Origin: Halobacillus amylolyticus
GTDB lineage: Bacteria > Bacillota > Bacilli > Bacillales > Halobacillaceae
DNA: 64,000 nucleotides
Assembly: GCF_022921115.1 (NCBI RefSeq)
Contig: NZ_CP095075.1
Location: 1,773,501-1,837,500 of the forward strand
Direction of reading: 5' to 3'
Shown here: piece after piece, positions 9,256-18,266 of the stretch
Layout: each line of letters starts with the position of its first letter
Position numbering within the stretch: position 1 is the stretch's first letter
Notes under the pieces: generated by a model
The model's input: the letters and a program-made list of their open reading frames with translations, nothing else
What the model was told of the DNA's origin: nothing
The model's database searches: none
Translations under genes and position numbers: made by a program

Positions 9256-10295
9256 AAATAAATACTCTCTCCTATTTCAGCAGATCTGTATAACGATTCA
9301 ACAAGTTTCTGAATTTCATATCCTTCTGCACCGTTTGCAATCCATTCTTCCTGCGATCCTAAGCATTTATGAATAAAAGAATGAATCGAAAGTCGTTCAC
9401 GGTCATCTGTATCGGCAGGGCCTTTTTCAAACAGAGTTACGAGTTCACCATTCTCATCTGTATAAATTTCTAAAGGGTACAAGCTGGCCCCCGCTTGATC
9501 TCCCGCAAACTCAATATTCAGCTTTTTCGCTTGCTTCATATGAAGCGCAAAGGACGTGTCGATATGGATCAATCCACCGTTCTTAAGTTCAATCGAGCCG
9601 AACAGCGAATCTTCTACCTCATATTGATCAGGATTCCATGTGCCAAAAGAACCTTCTGATTTATACGGTCCAATCTTCTGAAACATGTTCGCCGTTACCT
9701 TTTTCACCTCTGGAAATCCCATGATAAAAAATGCGCTATCCAGCATATGTATACCTATATCGATTAAGGGGCCGCCCCCTTGAAGGTCTTTGCTAATAAA
9801 ATTCCCCCAGCCCGGTACACCGGACCTTCTTAAGGCAGAGAGCTTGGTGTAATAGATGTCACCAAGCATCCCCTCTTGAACTTTGTTACGCAGAATAGCC
9901 GTTTCCTCTGAAAAACGATGTTGAAAGTTATAAGCTAGCACCAAGCCTTTCTCTTTCGCTAGGTCATTCATTTCTTTAGCCTCAGAAGCAGCTATACTCG
10001 GAGGTTTTTCACAAAGCACATGACAGTTCGCTTTCAGGGCTTCCATAACATGATGGTAATGATGTTTATTCGGTGTGCAAACACTGACGATATCCGGCTT
10101 TTCCGTACTCAGCATTTCTTCCAGATCCGTGTAGGCATGGGCAATTTGATTGCGCTCAGCGAATGAACAAGCCTTCTCTCCCCTTCTGTTCAGTACAGCA
10201 ACGACTTCAACACCTTCATAACTCCGATAATTCGGAAGGTGTTTCGTCTCGGCTACATCCCCGCCACCAATGATCGCGACCCTCATTGTATTCAA
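9252..10295 (-). CDS. ycjS: Gfo/Idh/MocA NAD(P)-dependent sugar oxidoreductase, YcjS-like
   Basis: 347 residues. The Rossmann motif is VAIIGGGDVAETKHLP at the N-terminus. The family lysine is in LCEKPPS (about 97) and the active-site helix is in LIDIGIHMLD. E. coli YcjS is a D-glucoside 3-dehydrogenase, the last redox step of the guloside-to-glucoside route. The GGAGGG ribosome-binding site fits a TTG start at 10295 better than the ATG nine bases on. Cytoplasmic. Assigning YcjS rather than another Gfo/Idh enzyme rests on the conserved order beside the YcjR- and YcjQ-like genes. Confidence 0.8.
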   Translation of the reverse strand: MNTMRVAIIGGGDVAETKHLPNYRSYEGVEVVAVLNRRGEKACSFAERNQIAHAYTDLEEMLSTEKPDIVSVCTPNKHHYHHVMEALKANCHVLCEKPPSIAASEAKEMNDLAKEKGLVLAYNFQHRFSEETAILRNKVQEGMLGDIYYTKLSALRRSGVPGWGNFISKDLQGGGPLIDIGIHMLDSAFFIMGFPEVKKVTANMFQKIGPYKSEGSFGTWNPDQYEVEDSLFGSIELKNGGLIHIDTSFALHMKQAKKLNIEFAGDQAGASLYPLEIYTDENGELVTLFEKGPADTDDRERLSIHSFIHKCLGSQEEWIANGAEGYEIQKLVESLYRSAEIGESIYL

Positions 10296-10308
10296 TGGAT
10301 TCCCTCCT

Positions 10309-11106
10309 TCAACTATTCAGTAATGACTTTAGATAAGCGATCGATTGCTTATACGCGTCTTCCTGATGCTCGCCTCTGATCCGTCCCTCGATCGTTACAT
10401 AGCCTGCATAGTTATCTTGACGAAGCTGAGCAAAGCATTCCTCGAAATCAATCGATCCAGTACCTGGCTGGTAGCGGTGGTTATCCGCGATATGAACATG
10501 TTCAATTAAGTCCCGATTGGTATGCAATGATCCGACGAGACTGTCCTCTTCAATGTTCATATGATAAAAGTCACCAATGATCTTTGTGTGCTGCAACCCA
10601 TTCTCTTCAATATAGGCTCTAGCATCAGCAATCGTATTGATCATATGATCTTGGTAACGGTTTAAAGGTTCGAGAAAAATCGTCGTATCGGTTTCCTCGG
10701 CTGCTTTTTCTAAATGAAGCAGAGAGTCACTAACAGCTTTCCAGTCCCCTTCCTGGCTTCGCGGTGATTCCATTGGAGGTAAGCGATACGTAAACATTCC
10801 CCAGGCTGCTGGAACGACGATTCCTTTTCCTCCTACATATTGAAGAGCTTTTAAGATTTCTGTGATTTCCTTTAAGCCATTTTGACGTTTCTCTTCAGAG
10901 AAGTCACCTATCCAGCCATCATATCCGCCGCAAGCAGCATTGACGACAACGCCGGTTTCATCGATGGCGTTTTTAATTTCCTCTTTATGATCCACTAATA
11001 GCTTTCCGTCTATCTCAAACGCGTCAAAGCCAAGCTCTTTAATGTACTGAAATTTCTCACTGATTCCTTCAGGAAAAAAGCTCTGATTTTGCGTTGCGAG
11101 TTTCAT
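10309..11106 (-). CDS. ycjR: TIM-barrel sugar epimerase/isomerase, YcjR-like
   Basis: 265 residues from the ATG at 11106, which follows AGGGTGGAG. A longer frame to 11175 would overlap the upstream gene and lacks a ribosome-binding site. The fold is the xylose-isomerase-like barrel. Putative metal ligands are Glu in IFLEPLNRY, Asp/His in IIGDFYHMN, His in HIADNHRY and Glu in VTIEGRI. E. coli YcjR is a 3-keto-D-guloside 4-epimerase working between two 3-dehydrogenases, and here it also lies between genes for two dehydrogenases. Confidence 0.82.
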   Translation of the reverse strand: MKLATQNQSFFPEGISEKFQYIKELGFDAFEIDGKLLVDHKEEIKNAIDETGVVVNAACGGYDGWIGDFSEEKRQNGLKEITEILKALQYVGGKGIVVPAAWGMFTYRLPPMESPRSQEGDWKAVSDSLLHLEKAAEETDTTIFLEPLNRYQDHMINTIADARAYIEENGLQHTKIIGDFYHMNIEEDSLVGSLHTNRDLIEHVHIADNHRYQPGTGSIDFEECFAQLRQDNYAGYVTIEGRIRGEHQEDAYKQSIAYLKSLLNS

Positions 11107-11122
11107 AGTCTCCACCCTTTCT

Positions 11123-12199
11123 TTATCCGTGTTGGACTCCAAGCTTGATACTAAGATTTGGTGATTGATCGACATATTTCATATAAGCCTCTGCACTATC
11201 TTCAAAGCTTACAACCGGATCAATTATTTTTTCACAGTCCAGATGACCGTTCATGAGTAACTGCCAGCACGTTCGTTCGATCCGCTTCCGATCCCAGCGC
11301 GGATAATCACGATTCGGTTCACTCGCTACCCTTGAGAATACAAGGTTGGCATTGTTGAAATGGGCTTCCCGTCCAAAGTTAAGACCCTCTGGAAAAGGCT
11401 TAGCAAATGCGATATAGGAGATCGTGCCAGCATAACCGGTTCCTTTTAACGCATCCTGAAGGGCACTGCTGATCCCGCTTGTCTCAACCCAGGCATCTAC
11501 ACCCTGTTTATCCGTCAGCTTTTTCACTTCAAAACCCGCGTCGCAGCTAGTGGGATCCAGGCACACATCGGCCCCTCCTTCTCTAGCAATCTCTCTTCGA
11601 TGTTCAATAGGATCAACACCTATTACTAAGCTGGCTCCCATCTTTTTCACTAGCTGAATCGCAATTTGGCCAATCGCTCCTAAGCCAGAAACAGCGACAC
11701 AATCCCCTGGTCTAATATGCGCATCTCTCACTGCACCTAACGCAAACTGGGCAGGGTCATAACAAACTGCATTTTGCCACTTTCCATGCTCCGGCATTTT
11801 TAATAGTCTATGGTTGTTACTAGCATTCACAATCACATACTCAGAGATTGGTCCATACGTGCAAACCCGATCCCCTACCGAAACGTCCGTGACCTTATGG
11901 CCAATTTCTACGATTTCACCGACTATCATATTTCCTAGCTTGAACTCACCGAACACAATTCCTTTTTCCGAGGTATCTTCCCTTGGAACAAAGCTTCTCC
12001 ACTCCTCTGAAAACTCTTCATCCATGAAAGGAGTAATTCCCCGAAAGTCCACTACCTCCGTGCCGTGTTTCGGAGCTGAAAATTCAACTTTAATTTTCAC
12101 TTCTTCTTCCCCTAGATTAGGGGCCTCAACGTCCAGCAAGGCTGCTTCTCTTGGTTTTGTAGCGACAAGTGTTTTAATTTGTTCCTCTTTTGCAATCAT
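11123..12199 (-). CDS. ycjQ: Medium-chain (zinc-type) dehydrogenase, YcjQ-like
   Basis: 358 residues, MDR superfamily: GroES-like N-terminal domain, then a Rossmann domain with AVSGLGAIGQIAIQL (about 168-182). In the catalytic region SAPKHGTEVVDF replaces the usual Cys-His zinc site of alcohol dehydrogenases. E. coli YcjQ is a D-guloside 3-dehydrogenase that starts the conversion of gulosides to glucosides. It overlaps the permease stop by 4 bp and precedes the epimerase by 16 bp. Function is inferred from family and synteny. Confidence 0.78.
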   Translation of the reverse strand: MIAKEEQIKTLVATKPREAALLDVEAPNLGEEEVKIKVEFSAPKHGTEVVDFRGITPFMDEEFSEEWRSFVPREDTSEKGIVFGEFKLGNMIVGEIVEIGHKVTDVSVGDRVCTYGPISEYVIVNASNNHRLLKMPEHGKWQNAVCYDPAQFALGAVRDAHIRPGDCVAVSGLGAIGQIAIQLVKKMGASLVIGVDPIEHRREIAREGGADVCLDPTSCDAGFEVKKLTDKQGVDAWVETSGISSALQDALKGTGYAGTISYIAFAKPFPEGLNFGREAHFNNANLVFSRVASEPNRDYPRWDRKRIERTCWQLLMNGHLDCEKIIDPVVSFEDSAEAYMKYVDQSPNLSIKLGVQHG

Positions 12200-13050
12200 C
12201 CTTTAACCCCTCCATCTGTTACATTTCCTTTAATTAAGTTCTCTGATATCGCATACATAATGACGACAGGCAGTGCGGTAATAATCGACGCGGCCATCAT
12301 TCTTCCCCAAACGTAATCAGGGGTACTAAATAATGCATATAACCCTACAGGTAATGTGAAATTCTCTGCGCCCGAGAAGAAAATCGAAGCGAAGAGGAAG
12401 TCATTCCAAGCAACCATAAAGCAATAAACAAAAACGGAAACTATACCTGTGAAAGAGAGCGGAATGATGATGTAAAAAATTACTTTAACTCGATTTAATC
12501 CATCTATTTTTGCCGCTTCCTCTAAATCTTTAGGGATCGTTTCAAAATAACTATTCAACATCAATATGGCCGTTGGCAAAGTCTGAACAATCATTACGAT
12601 AATGAGTGATGTTTTTGTATCGTAAAGACCCAGCCCGGCAATAACTTTAAACAATGGAACAACTAAAAGAATTCCTGAAAACATATAAACGGTGTAAAAG
12701 CTGGCATTGATCGCCAGGCGCCCTCTGAAGTTCAGCCTTGAAAGGGCATAAGCTCCAAATATAGCAATTCCGACAGAGATGACAGATGCTGTTACGGAAA
12801 CGATAAAACTGTTCTGTAAATAATGAAGGTATGGAAAGATCGCTGGATTAAAGATGTCAATAAAGTGCTGGAGCGTCCAATCCTTCGGGAAGAAAGTCTG
12901 ATTTCTTGAAATGGCTTCTTCAGAGCCTTTAAATGCCGTCATTAGCATGATAAAGAACGGAAATAAGCAAATGCATAATAGAACGATGACTCCTATATAG
13001 AAGGACGCTCTTCTGGCCATTTTCGATGATCTTGTCTTAACTGCTGGCAT
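12196..13050 (-). CDS. ycjP: ABC sugar transporter permease, MalG type (YcjP-like)
   Basis: 284 residues with about six membrane helices. The EAA loop EEAAKIDGLNRVKVIFYIIIPLS, which contacts the ATPase, sits in the second half. CUT1 family, partner of the next permease. The operon has no ATP-binding subunit, so a shared MsmX/MsmK-type ATPase encoded elsewhere is expected, as is common in Bacillus. E. coli has ycjV in this position. Confidence 0.88.
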   Translation of the reverse strand: MPAVKTRSSKMARRASFYIGVIVLLCICLFPFFIMLMTAFKGSEEAISRNQTFFPKDWTLQHFIDIFNPAIFPYLHYLQNSFIVSVTASVISVGIAIFGAYALSRLNFRGRLAINASFYTVYMFSGILLVVPLFKVIAGLGLYDTKTSLIIVMIVQTLPTAILMLNSYFETIPKDLEEAAKIDGLNRVKVIFYIIIPLSFTGIVSVFVYCFMVAWNDFLFASIFFSGAENFTLPVGLYALFSTPDYVWGRMMAASIITALPVVIMYAISENLIKGNVTDGGVKG

Positions 13051-13942
13051 TTAAGTTCACCTTCTTCCTAATAGCAATAATTAATGTACTAATCACTAAG
13101 AATAGGATGACAGAAATCGCTGATGCTTTCCCTAAGTCATTAAAGGCAAATGCGGTTTCATATAAATAGACTCCTAGTACATTCACTTTATTTGTTAATA
13201 GATAGACGTCCTCAAACATATAGAACATCCAAATTGTTCTTAACGTGATCACCGTAAGCATGACCGGCATAATGGCAGGTAACGTAACCGCTTTAAACTT
13301 TTGCCAGACGTTCGCGCCATCCATTTCTGCCGCTTCATATAAAGTAGGTGATATCGTTTGAAGAATGGCTAAGAACGCGATAAAGGCGTAAGGAAAGTAC
13401 CTCCAGATCGCAAATAGCACGACAAGAATGAAAGCGCTGGTCGGATCATCAAACCAGAGAGGAGGCTGATTGAAAAGATGTAAAATATCTCCACCAATGT
13501 AATTGATGATCCCGTATCCACTATTGAACATATATTTCCACACAAAGATCAGTGAAATGGACGGAGTGACATAAGATAAAATGATCAGCGAACGTGCAAC
13601 CTTCCTAAATCGAAATGGGCGATTGAACAAGATCGCTACATAAAGACCCAGGCCTGTGCTACCCACTACCACCAACAGGGTGTATAGAAGAGTAATACCA
13701 AGTGATTTATAAAAATCAATATTTGTTAATGTTTCTATGTAGTTTTCAAACCCTACAAACTCTGCGGGAAATTCAGGGTTAATAGGCTGCTCAAAAAAAC
13801 TAATATAGAAGTTTGAGAGCATGGGATAGCCAATTAACAATAGAATTAAAAGGGTGCTCGGTAATAATAAAATCAATGCTAATTTTCCATCTGACGTTTC
13901 TCGTTTGACCTTAAACAATATATGGACCACCTTTCTAAACAA
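13037..13942 (-). CDS. ycjO: ABC sugar transporter permease, MalF type (YcjO-like)
   Basis: 301 residues, six predicted helices beginning LALILLLPSTLLILLLIG. The EAA loop is YEAAEMDGANVWQKFKAVTLP. It overlaps the start of the second permease by 14 bp, a coupled pair. A hairpin in the spacer to the binding-protein gene upstream probably sets the relative expression. Confidence 0.88.
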   Translation of the reverse strand: MFRKVVHILFKVKRETSDGKLALILLLPSTLLILLLIGYPMLSNFYISFFEQPINPEFPAEFVGFENYIETLTNIDFYKSLGITLLYTLLVVVGSTGLGLYVAILFNRPFRFRKVARSLIILSYVTPSISLIFVWKYMFNSGYGIINYIGGDILHLFNQPPLWFDDPTSAFILVVLFAIWRYFPYAFIAFLAILQTISPTLYEAAEMDGANVWQKFKAVTLPAIMPVMLTVITLRTIWMFYMFEDVYLLTNKVNVLGVYLYETAFAFNDLGKASAISVILFLVISTLIIAIRKKVNLNASS

Positions 13943-13952
13943 GATTTAAAGT

Positions 13953-13982
13953 TTGGCTGCGGGAATAATGATCCGCAGCCAA
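13953..13982 (-). promoter_or_regulatory. Intercistronic hairpin between binding-protein and permease genes
   Basis: Perfect 10-bp inverted repeat TTGGCTGCGG / CCGCAGCCAA with a 10-nt loop and no T run. Hairpins here commonly protect the 3' end of the binding-protein message or attenuate the permeases, giving excess binding protein. That role is inferred. Confidence 0.7.
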
Positions 13983-14003
13983 CCATTTCAGAAGAGACCA
14001 CCC

Positions 14004-15301
14004 TTATTCAAGAACTTTCTCCAACTGTTCTTGGGCCGCTTCCATCCCTTCTTCCACACTCGCATCACCAACGGTTACTTGATTCACCATGATAGGAATC
14101 GCATTAGAACTTGAAATTTGGCCCATTTTCACAAAGTTCTTATTATCTACTAAACCGAATACTTGAATTTCATTAAAGGATTCGGCAATCTCAGTAGATA
14201 GATCACCAAAAGCGTTAATGACTTTGTTAGATTGATAGGCTTCACTTACTACGACACTCTTATGAACTGGCTGAGCACCACCTGGAGCCATGAGAATCCA
14301 TTCTGTTGCATTTTCAGTTTTGGAAAGGAACTTCACAAACTTTTTCGCCGCTTCTTTCTTTTGCTCTTTTAGCCCAGTGGGAATCGTTAAAGAACTAACT
14401 GTTCCAAAGACAGCCTCTTGTTCTTTCTTCGGAATGGCGTACCCAAGGTTACTAGGATCACCTTGTGCATAAACAGCGGGTAAAATGTACGTAGAATAGA
14501 TGGCCATTGGGGCTGTCCCATTCATGAATGCATCTCTTACCTCAGTTACACCATTTGAGCCTGGCATCGTATATTGCGACAATTTCTTATAATACTCCAA
14601 GGCTTCTTTCATCTCGGGAGTGTTAAGGGTGATTTCACCATTAGCATTTAAGATGTTAGCCTTATTGGATAGGGCAAACTGTGAGAAGGCTTGCTCTGAC
14701 ATTCCGGTCTCTACAGTTGGCATGGCAATCCCATACTTCTGATTGGCCTTGTCCGTAAATGCTTTCGCAACCTCTAGCAGCTCCTCCCAGTTCTGTGGTT
14801 CATCAAAACCTTTAGAAGCGAGCATTTCTTTGTTATACCATATACCTTGTACCCACCCGCTGATCGGGATGCCTCTAAAGCCTTCCCCGTCCTCAGTACG
14901 AACGAGTTTCAATGCCCCGTCAAAGTACTCATCTTTACCAATGTCACTAATGACGCTTTTCAAAGCTTCCGTATCGACAAGAGCATTTCTATCCAGCATC
15001 TTTGCGTGCTGCTGCCCCACCTCAATAACCTCTGGTAACTCGCTAGCTTGGGCTAGGGTAATGATTTTGGTCGATAGACTGCCCTCCTCAACAACTACTG
15101 GATCAATGGCGATGTTAGGATTAGCCTCTTCAAATTCCTCTATTAACCCGTTTACTACCTTTAGGCGTTCCTGCTCTACAGAAGTATGCATAAATTCAAT
15201 TGTTACTTTCCCCCCTTTGATTGGCCGGTTTCACTAGAGCAGCCGATTAAAGCTGCTGAGAGTACAATGAACGCAAGTATTCCAAACAATTTTAGTTTCA
15301 T
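14004..15301 (-). pseudogene. ycjN: Sugar ABC transporter substrate-binding lipoprotein, YcjN-like, with one-base frameshift
   Basis: The natural start is the ATG at 15301 behind AGGAGG. It gives the lipoprotein signal MKLKLFGILAFIVLSAALIG with lipobox Cys, then SSETGQSKGGK and a stop. The mature CUT1 binding protein (VTIEFMHTSVEQERLKVVNG onward, about 400 residues) is in another frame. Adding one G to the six-G run at 15210-15215 joins them as SKGGKVTIEF, and the 1298-bp span is exactly one base short. Translated as it stands, only an untethered protein from the internal ATG at 15191 could be made, without signal peptide. Either a base-calling error or a real lesion that would disable import. 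Confidence 0.85.
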
Positions 15302-15410
15302 GTGTCAGCCTCCTGAATAGTTTTTGCTGATTTTACCTCCGAGGAATCCATGTCCCTTTTTTCTATTGGACGCACTTTTAGGGACCGCTCCCAAAAACTT
15401 TCAAAAAATA

Positions 15411-15424
15411 TGACAGCGTTACCA
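15411..15424 (-). promoter_or_regulatory. Candidate LacI-family operator upstream of the ycj-like operon
   Basis: On the minus strand TGGTAACGCTGTCA has a central CG and starts 9 bp after the putative -10 box. Its outer bases resemble the site before the regulator gene. Binding here would block transcription start. Similarity is partial. Confidence 0.5.
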
Positions 15425-15433
15425 TTTGTGAAG

Positions 15434-15463
15434 ATCATAATATACATTTTGTTTTGCTGTCAA
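15434..15463 (-). promoter_or_regulatory. SigA-type promoter of the ycj-like operon
   Basis: Minus strand TTGACA (15458-15463), 18-bp spacer, TATGAT (15434-15439). It is about 130 bp upstream of the binding-protein start, leaving a leader that contains the candidate operator. Confidence 0.7.
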
Positions 15464-15605
15464 CATAATCTTTCATTCAAAACCCTTATTTTACGCAAAC
15501 TTAAACCATCATAACCCCTACCTAATCCGAAGTGTTTTTCCTTTTTTAAAAAATTTAGAAAAAATTTATTGAATGACATATTTTAATATATTTGATACTA
15601 TAAAA

Positions 15606-15619
15606 TGGAACCGGTACCA
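15606..15619 (+). promoter_or_regulatory. LacI-family operator before the regulator gene
   Basis: TGGAACCGGTACCA is a near-palindrome with central CG, typical of LacI/GalR sites, 14 bp before the regulator start cluster and just after TATAAA. It suggests autoregulation. Confidence 0.6.
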
Positions 15620-15632
15620 AATAAAGAGGTGA

Positions 15633-16667
15633 ATGATGATGAATCCGACGATCTACGATATAGCAAAGGCTGCGAACGTGTCAAAGTCGACTGTATCTAG
15701 AGTATTAAATAATAACCCTAACATATCTGCTAAGAGTAAGGAGAAGGTACAAAAAGCGATCGAAGAATTGAACTACCAGCCAAGTAAAATTGCACGGGGA
15801 CTTTCTTCGGGCTTCGATGCTATTCTTGTCGTTTCAAGGTCAACGACCACAACTAAAAACAACCCTTTCTTCTCTGAAATTCTTCACGTCATATCGAAGT
15901 TTTCTGACGAGGAAGATTATGATGTTATCCTTCAGACCTCCCAAAATGACGTGGAAGAAATCAAACGTTGTATAGCAAAAACTGCATCCAAAATTGTAAA
16001 GGGCATTATTATGCTAAGCTCCCCATCCGATGAAGATTACTTTAAGGAAATCGATAAGTTTAACATTCCGACGATTGTCATCGGGAAAGTTGTCGGGGAG
16101 TATCAAAACATATACTCTGTCGATACGAATAACTTTTTAGACAGCTATAACCTCGTCCAATATATGATCGACTTAGGGCATAAAGATGTTGCATGTCTGT
16201 ATTCACCACAAGAATATCATGTGTCGATTGATCGATTAGAAGGCTATAAACAATGTCTTAAAGATAACAACCTCCCAGTTCGAGATGAGCTCATGATCAA
16301 CTGTGGTTTTACAATGAACGAAGCTTACGAAAATTCCCAAAAGCTTTTCGATAATTACAGACTCCCGACAGCCATCTTTGCTACAGATGATCTGAAACTG
16401 CTGAGCTTATATAAGAGTTTAGATAAGCATGCCATTTCGACCCCCTCGGGTATTCTTGTTGGTGGCTACAGCAATACAGAGATTACATCTTTCCTATTCC
16501 CATCTATTATACAGATAGAAAACCCAACAAATGATCTTGGAGAAGTTGCGACAAAACACTTGTTTAAGATTATTAAAAACAACGATGTAACTGGCCGCAA
16601 GGTTATAATTCCTACAACAAGGACTGTCCAAGGCTCGAAATATAGAACGCAGTCGTTTCCGAAGTAG
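15633..16667 (+). CDS. LacI/GalR family regulator of the ycj-like operon (YcjW-like)
   Basis: 344 residues. The N-terminal helix-turn-helix TIYDIAKAANVSKSTVSRVL is followed by the hinge helix in NYQPSKIARGLSSG and a periplasmic-binding-protein-like sensor domain (about 65-330). Three tandem ATG codons start at 15633; the third (15639) is best spaced from AGAGGTG. It is divergent from the transport and phosphorylase operon, as E. coli YcjW belongs to its own ycj locus, so it is probably the local repressor responding to the imported glycoside or a pathway intermediate. The inducer cannot be told from sequence. Confidence 0.85.
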   Translation: MMMNPTIYDIAKAANVSKSTVSRVLNNNPNISAKSKEKVQKAIEELNYQPSKIARGLSSGFDAILVVSRSTTTTKNNPFFSEILHVISKFSDEEDYDVILQTSQNDVEEIKRCIAKTASKIVKGIIMLSSPSDEDYFKEIDKFNIPTIVIGKVVGEYQNIYSVDTNNFLDSYNLVQYMIDLGHKDVACLYSPQEYHVSIDRLEGYKQCLKDNNLPVRDELMINCGFTMNEAYENSQKLFDNYRLPTAIFATDDLKLLSLYKSLDKHAISTPSGILVGGYSNTEITSFLFPSIIQIENPTNDLGEVATKHLFKIIKNNDVTGRKVIIPTTRTVQGSKYRTQSFPK

Positions 16668-16718
16668 GATTGATCAGCTATATATATTACTGAACATTTT
16701 TATAAAGCCTTATTAAAA

Positions 16719-16766
16719 GCCTCCCAGGATATCCTTTTATTAGATACCTGTGAGGCTCCTATTTTT
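16719..16766 (+). terminator. Terminator after the LacI-type gene
   Basis: GCCTCCCAGG pairs with CCTGTGAGGC across an 18-20 nt loop, followed by CTCCTATTTTT. The remaining bases to 17129 contain no feature I can support. Confidence 0.7.
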
Positions 16767-17129
16767 AAATTCCTTCTTATTATTCCGATCCTCCCGCGAT
16801 TTCGTTTTATCCATACAGAAGGTTCTATACTTAGAAACACTGCGATATATGCAGATTTTCTTTACTAAAGTATTCTTCCCTGCCATTAAGTAATGTCTGG
16901 TGAACCTGCTGTCCCAGTCATACTAACTTTATCATAGAATGCATTTACGGTAAGCAGCTTCTAATCCTCCAAAAATAATGACCATAAATTAGGACGCCGT
17001 CTCACAGCCAGTGGATGGTAAGCCACTGCTGTCTGCTGTCTGATAACCTTTTTACATTGTGGACTTTGCCGCGCAACGATTATACGTCAACGTCGGTGTT
17101 TCAAAGAAAAGATTGGACCGCGCCATTAC

Positions 17130-17571
17130 CTAAACAAAACATGAGAGAGGGTTGTTTGGCTTGAAGCTGTCGGTGAAGGTGTACCATACAGATTCGACGA
17201 GCGGCCTCTTTATCATATTTGCGAACGGTTTTCCTTTTAGATTAAATGTCACGTATAGATCATTCATTGTTAATCCAGCTTCATTGGCAGCCTGTTGTAA
17301 TGCTTGTCTCGTCCCGCACACAAATGGATTTCCTTCCCGATCTTCACGTGCTTCCGGGTTATCAAGAATAATGATAATAGGCGCTTCCAGCAGGTCGCCT
17401 TCTCCCCATACCATTCTCGATCCGTGTTCATATTGGCCGAAAGTCCGTACATTTTATCTGGTTTTCAGAGGGAGGATCTTCCAGACAAAGCATGGTACAA
17501 AAATCAGGCAATGCTTTCTCCTCCTACATAAACTTTCTAACCTTAGGATATCCATTTGCAGCTTTTCTTAC
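17130..17571 (-). pseudogene. Degraded uracil-DNA glycosylase-family gene
   Basis: The central segment APIIIILDNPEAREDREGNP followed by FVCGTRQALQQAA is a UDG-superfamily nucleotide-binding and water-activating region (canonical form GEAPGxxEDxxGxPFVGxxG). The N-terminal part is broken: GQYEHGSRMVWGE is out of frame with the upstream QIKCTDF, and a TAG interrupts KVRKFM. The C-terminal end after YVTFNLKGKP no longer resembles the family. Several lesions argue for a true pseudogene rather than one sequencing error. Confidence 0.6.
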
Positions 17572-17658
17572 TAATGTAACAAGGTTGTACCTCCAAGTTC
17601 CTGTTTAATAAATCCCTAAATGGGAGAAAGTAAGAGAAACAAAAAGGAGATGCTTTTT

Positions 17659-17865
17659 ATGAAGGAAAACGATAACCTTACCGCAGCAGGTACAAATATC
17701 GATGAGGTAAAAAGGAAAAATGCGCACTCTGGTATGTCATACAATGAAGCCAAAGAATTTATGGCTAAAACAACGCGGGGACATGGTACCGAAACTTATA
17801 GTGATACCAACATTGATGATGTTAAAAGAAAGAATCAACAGCTCAAAGGAAATCAGGAACAATAG
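17659..17865 (+). CDS. Gamma-type small acid-soluble spore protein
   Basis: 68 residues from the ATG at 17659, which follows AAGGAG (an upstream in-frame ATG at 17620 lacks a site). Two similar units, TNIDEVKRKNAHSG and TNIDDVKRKNQQ, flank a Gly/Thr-rich middle. This is the repeat logic of gamma SASP, an amino-acid store in the spore core degraded at germination. No typical GPR protease site is obvious. Expression from SigG is expected, but I did not identify the promoter. Confidence 0.75.
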   Translation: MKENDNLTAAGTNIDEVKRKNAHSGMSYNEAKEFMAKTTRGHGTETYSDTNIDDVKRKNQQLKGNQEQ

Positions 17866-17872
17866 AAATGGG

Positions 17873-17907
17873 ATCCGCTGGTGAATTCAAACCAGCGGAT
17901 TTTTTTA
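17873..17907. terminator. Bidirectional terminator between two spore-protein genes
   Basis: Perfect 10-bp repeat ATCCGCTGGT / ACCAGCGGAT, 8-nt loop, then TTTTTTATTTTTT on the plus strand. It sits between converging gamma and alpha/beta SASP genes. Confidence 0.88.
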
Positions 17908-18174
17908 TTTTTTCGTCATTTTTTCTTGAGCCATCTTGACCATTTCCTTGACCATATTTCCGCCAATTGGCCCTCCAACTTTTCCAGCTTGTTCTGAAGT
18001 GATTTGACCGTTATATCCTTTTTTTAATGGAATTCCTTGTTCTTTTGCGACCTCGTATTTTACGTCATTCGGGGTTGTCATGTTGGCATCATAGCCTTTT
18101 CCTTTCATGACCCGTGCTTTTAACAGATCTAAATCTTTTCGGGCTTCCGGAACTAATATTTTATTCCTCGCCAT
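17905..18174 (-). CDS. Alpha/beta-type small acid-soluble spore protein
   Basis: 89 residues. After a Lys/Arg-rich start (MARNKILVPEARKDLDLLKA) comes the conserved SASP body: VKYEVAKEQGIPLKKGYNG, with a GPR-cleavage-like EVAKE, and ITSEQAGKVGGPIGGNMVKE. These proteins coat DNA in the spore core and protect against UV and heat. It converges on the gamma SASP gene. The N-terminal extension is longer than in SspA/SspB, so it may be an SspF/minor-type member. Confidence 0.85.
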   Translation of the reverse strand: MARNKILVPEARKDLDLLKARVMKGKGYDANMTTPNDVKYEVAKEQGIPLKKGYNGQITSEQAGKVGGPIGGNMVKEMVKMAQEKMTKK

Positions 18175-18266
18175 TTTATCGCCTCCTTCATCTGATATGA
18201 TTTACTTAAAAAGGTGTTTTTATATAAAAAAGAAACCACCTTGTCGAACGGGGGCTTCTTCTTCAT

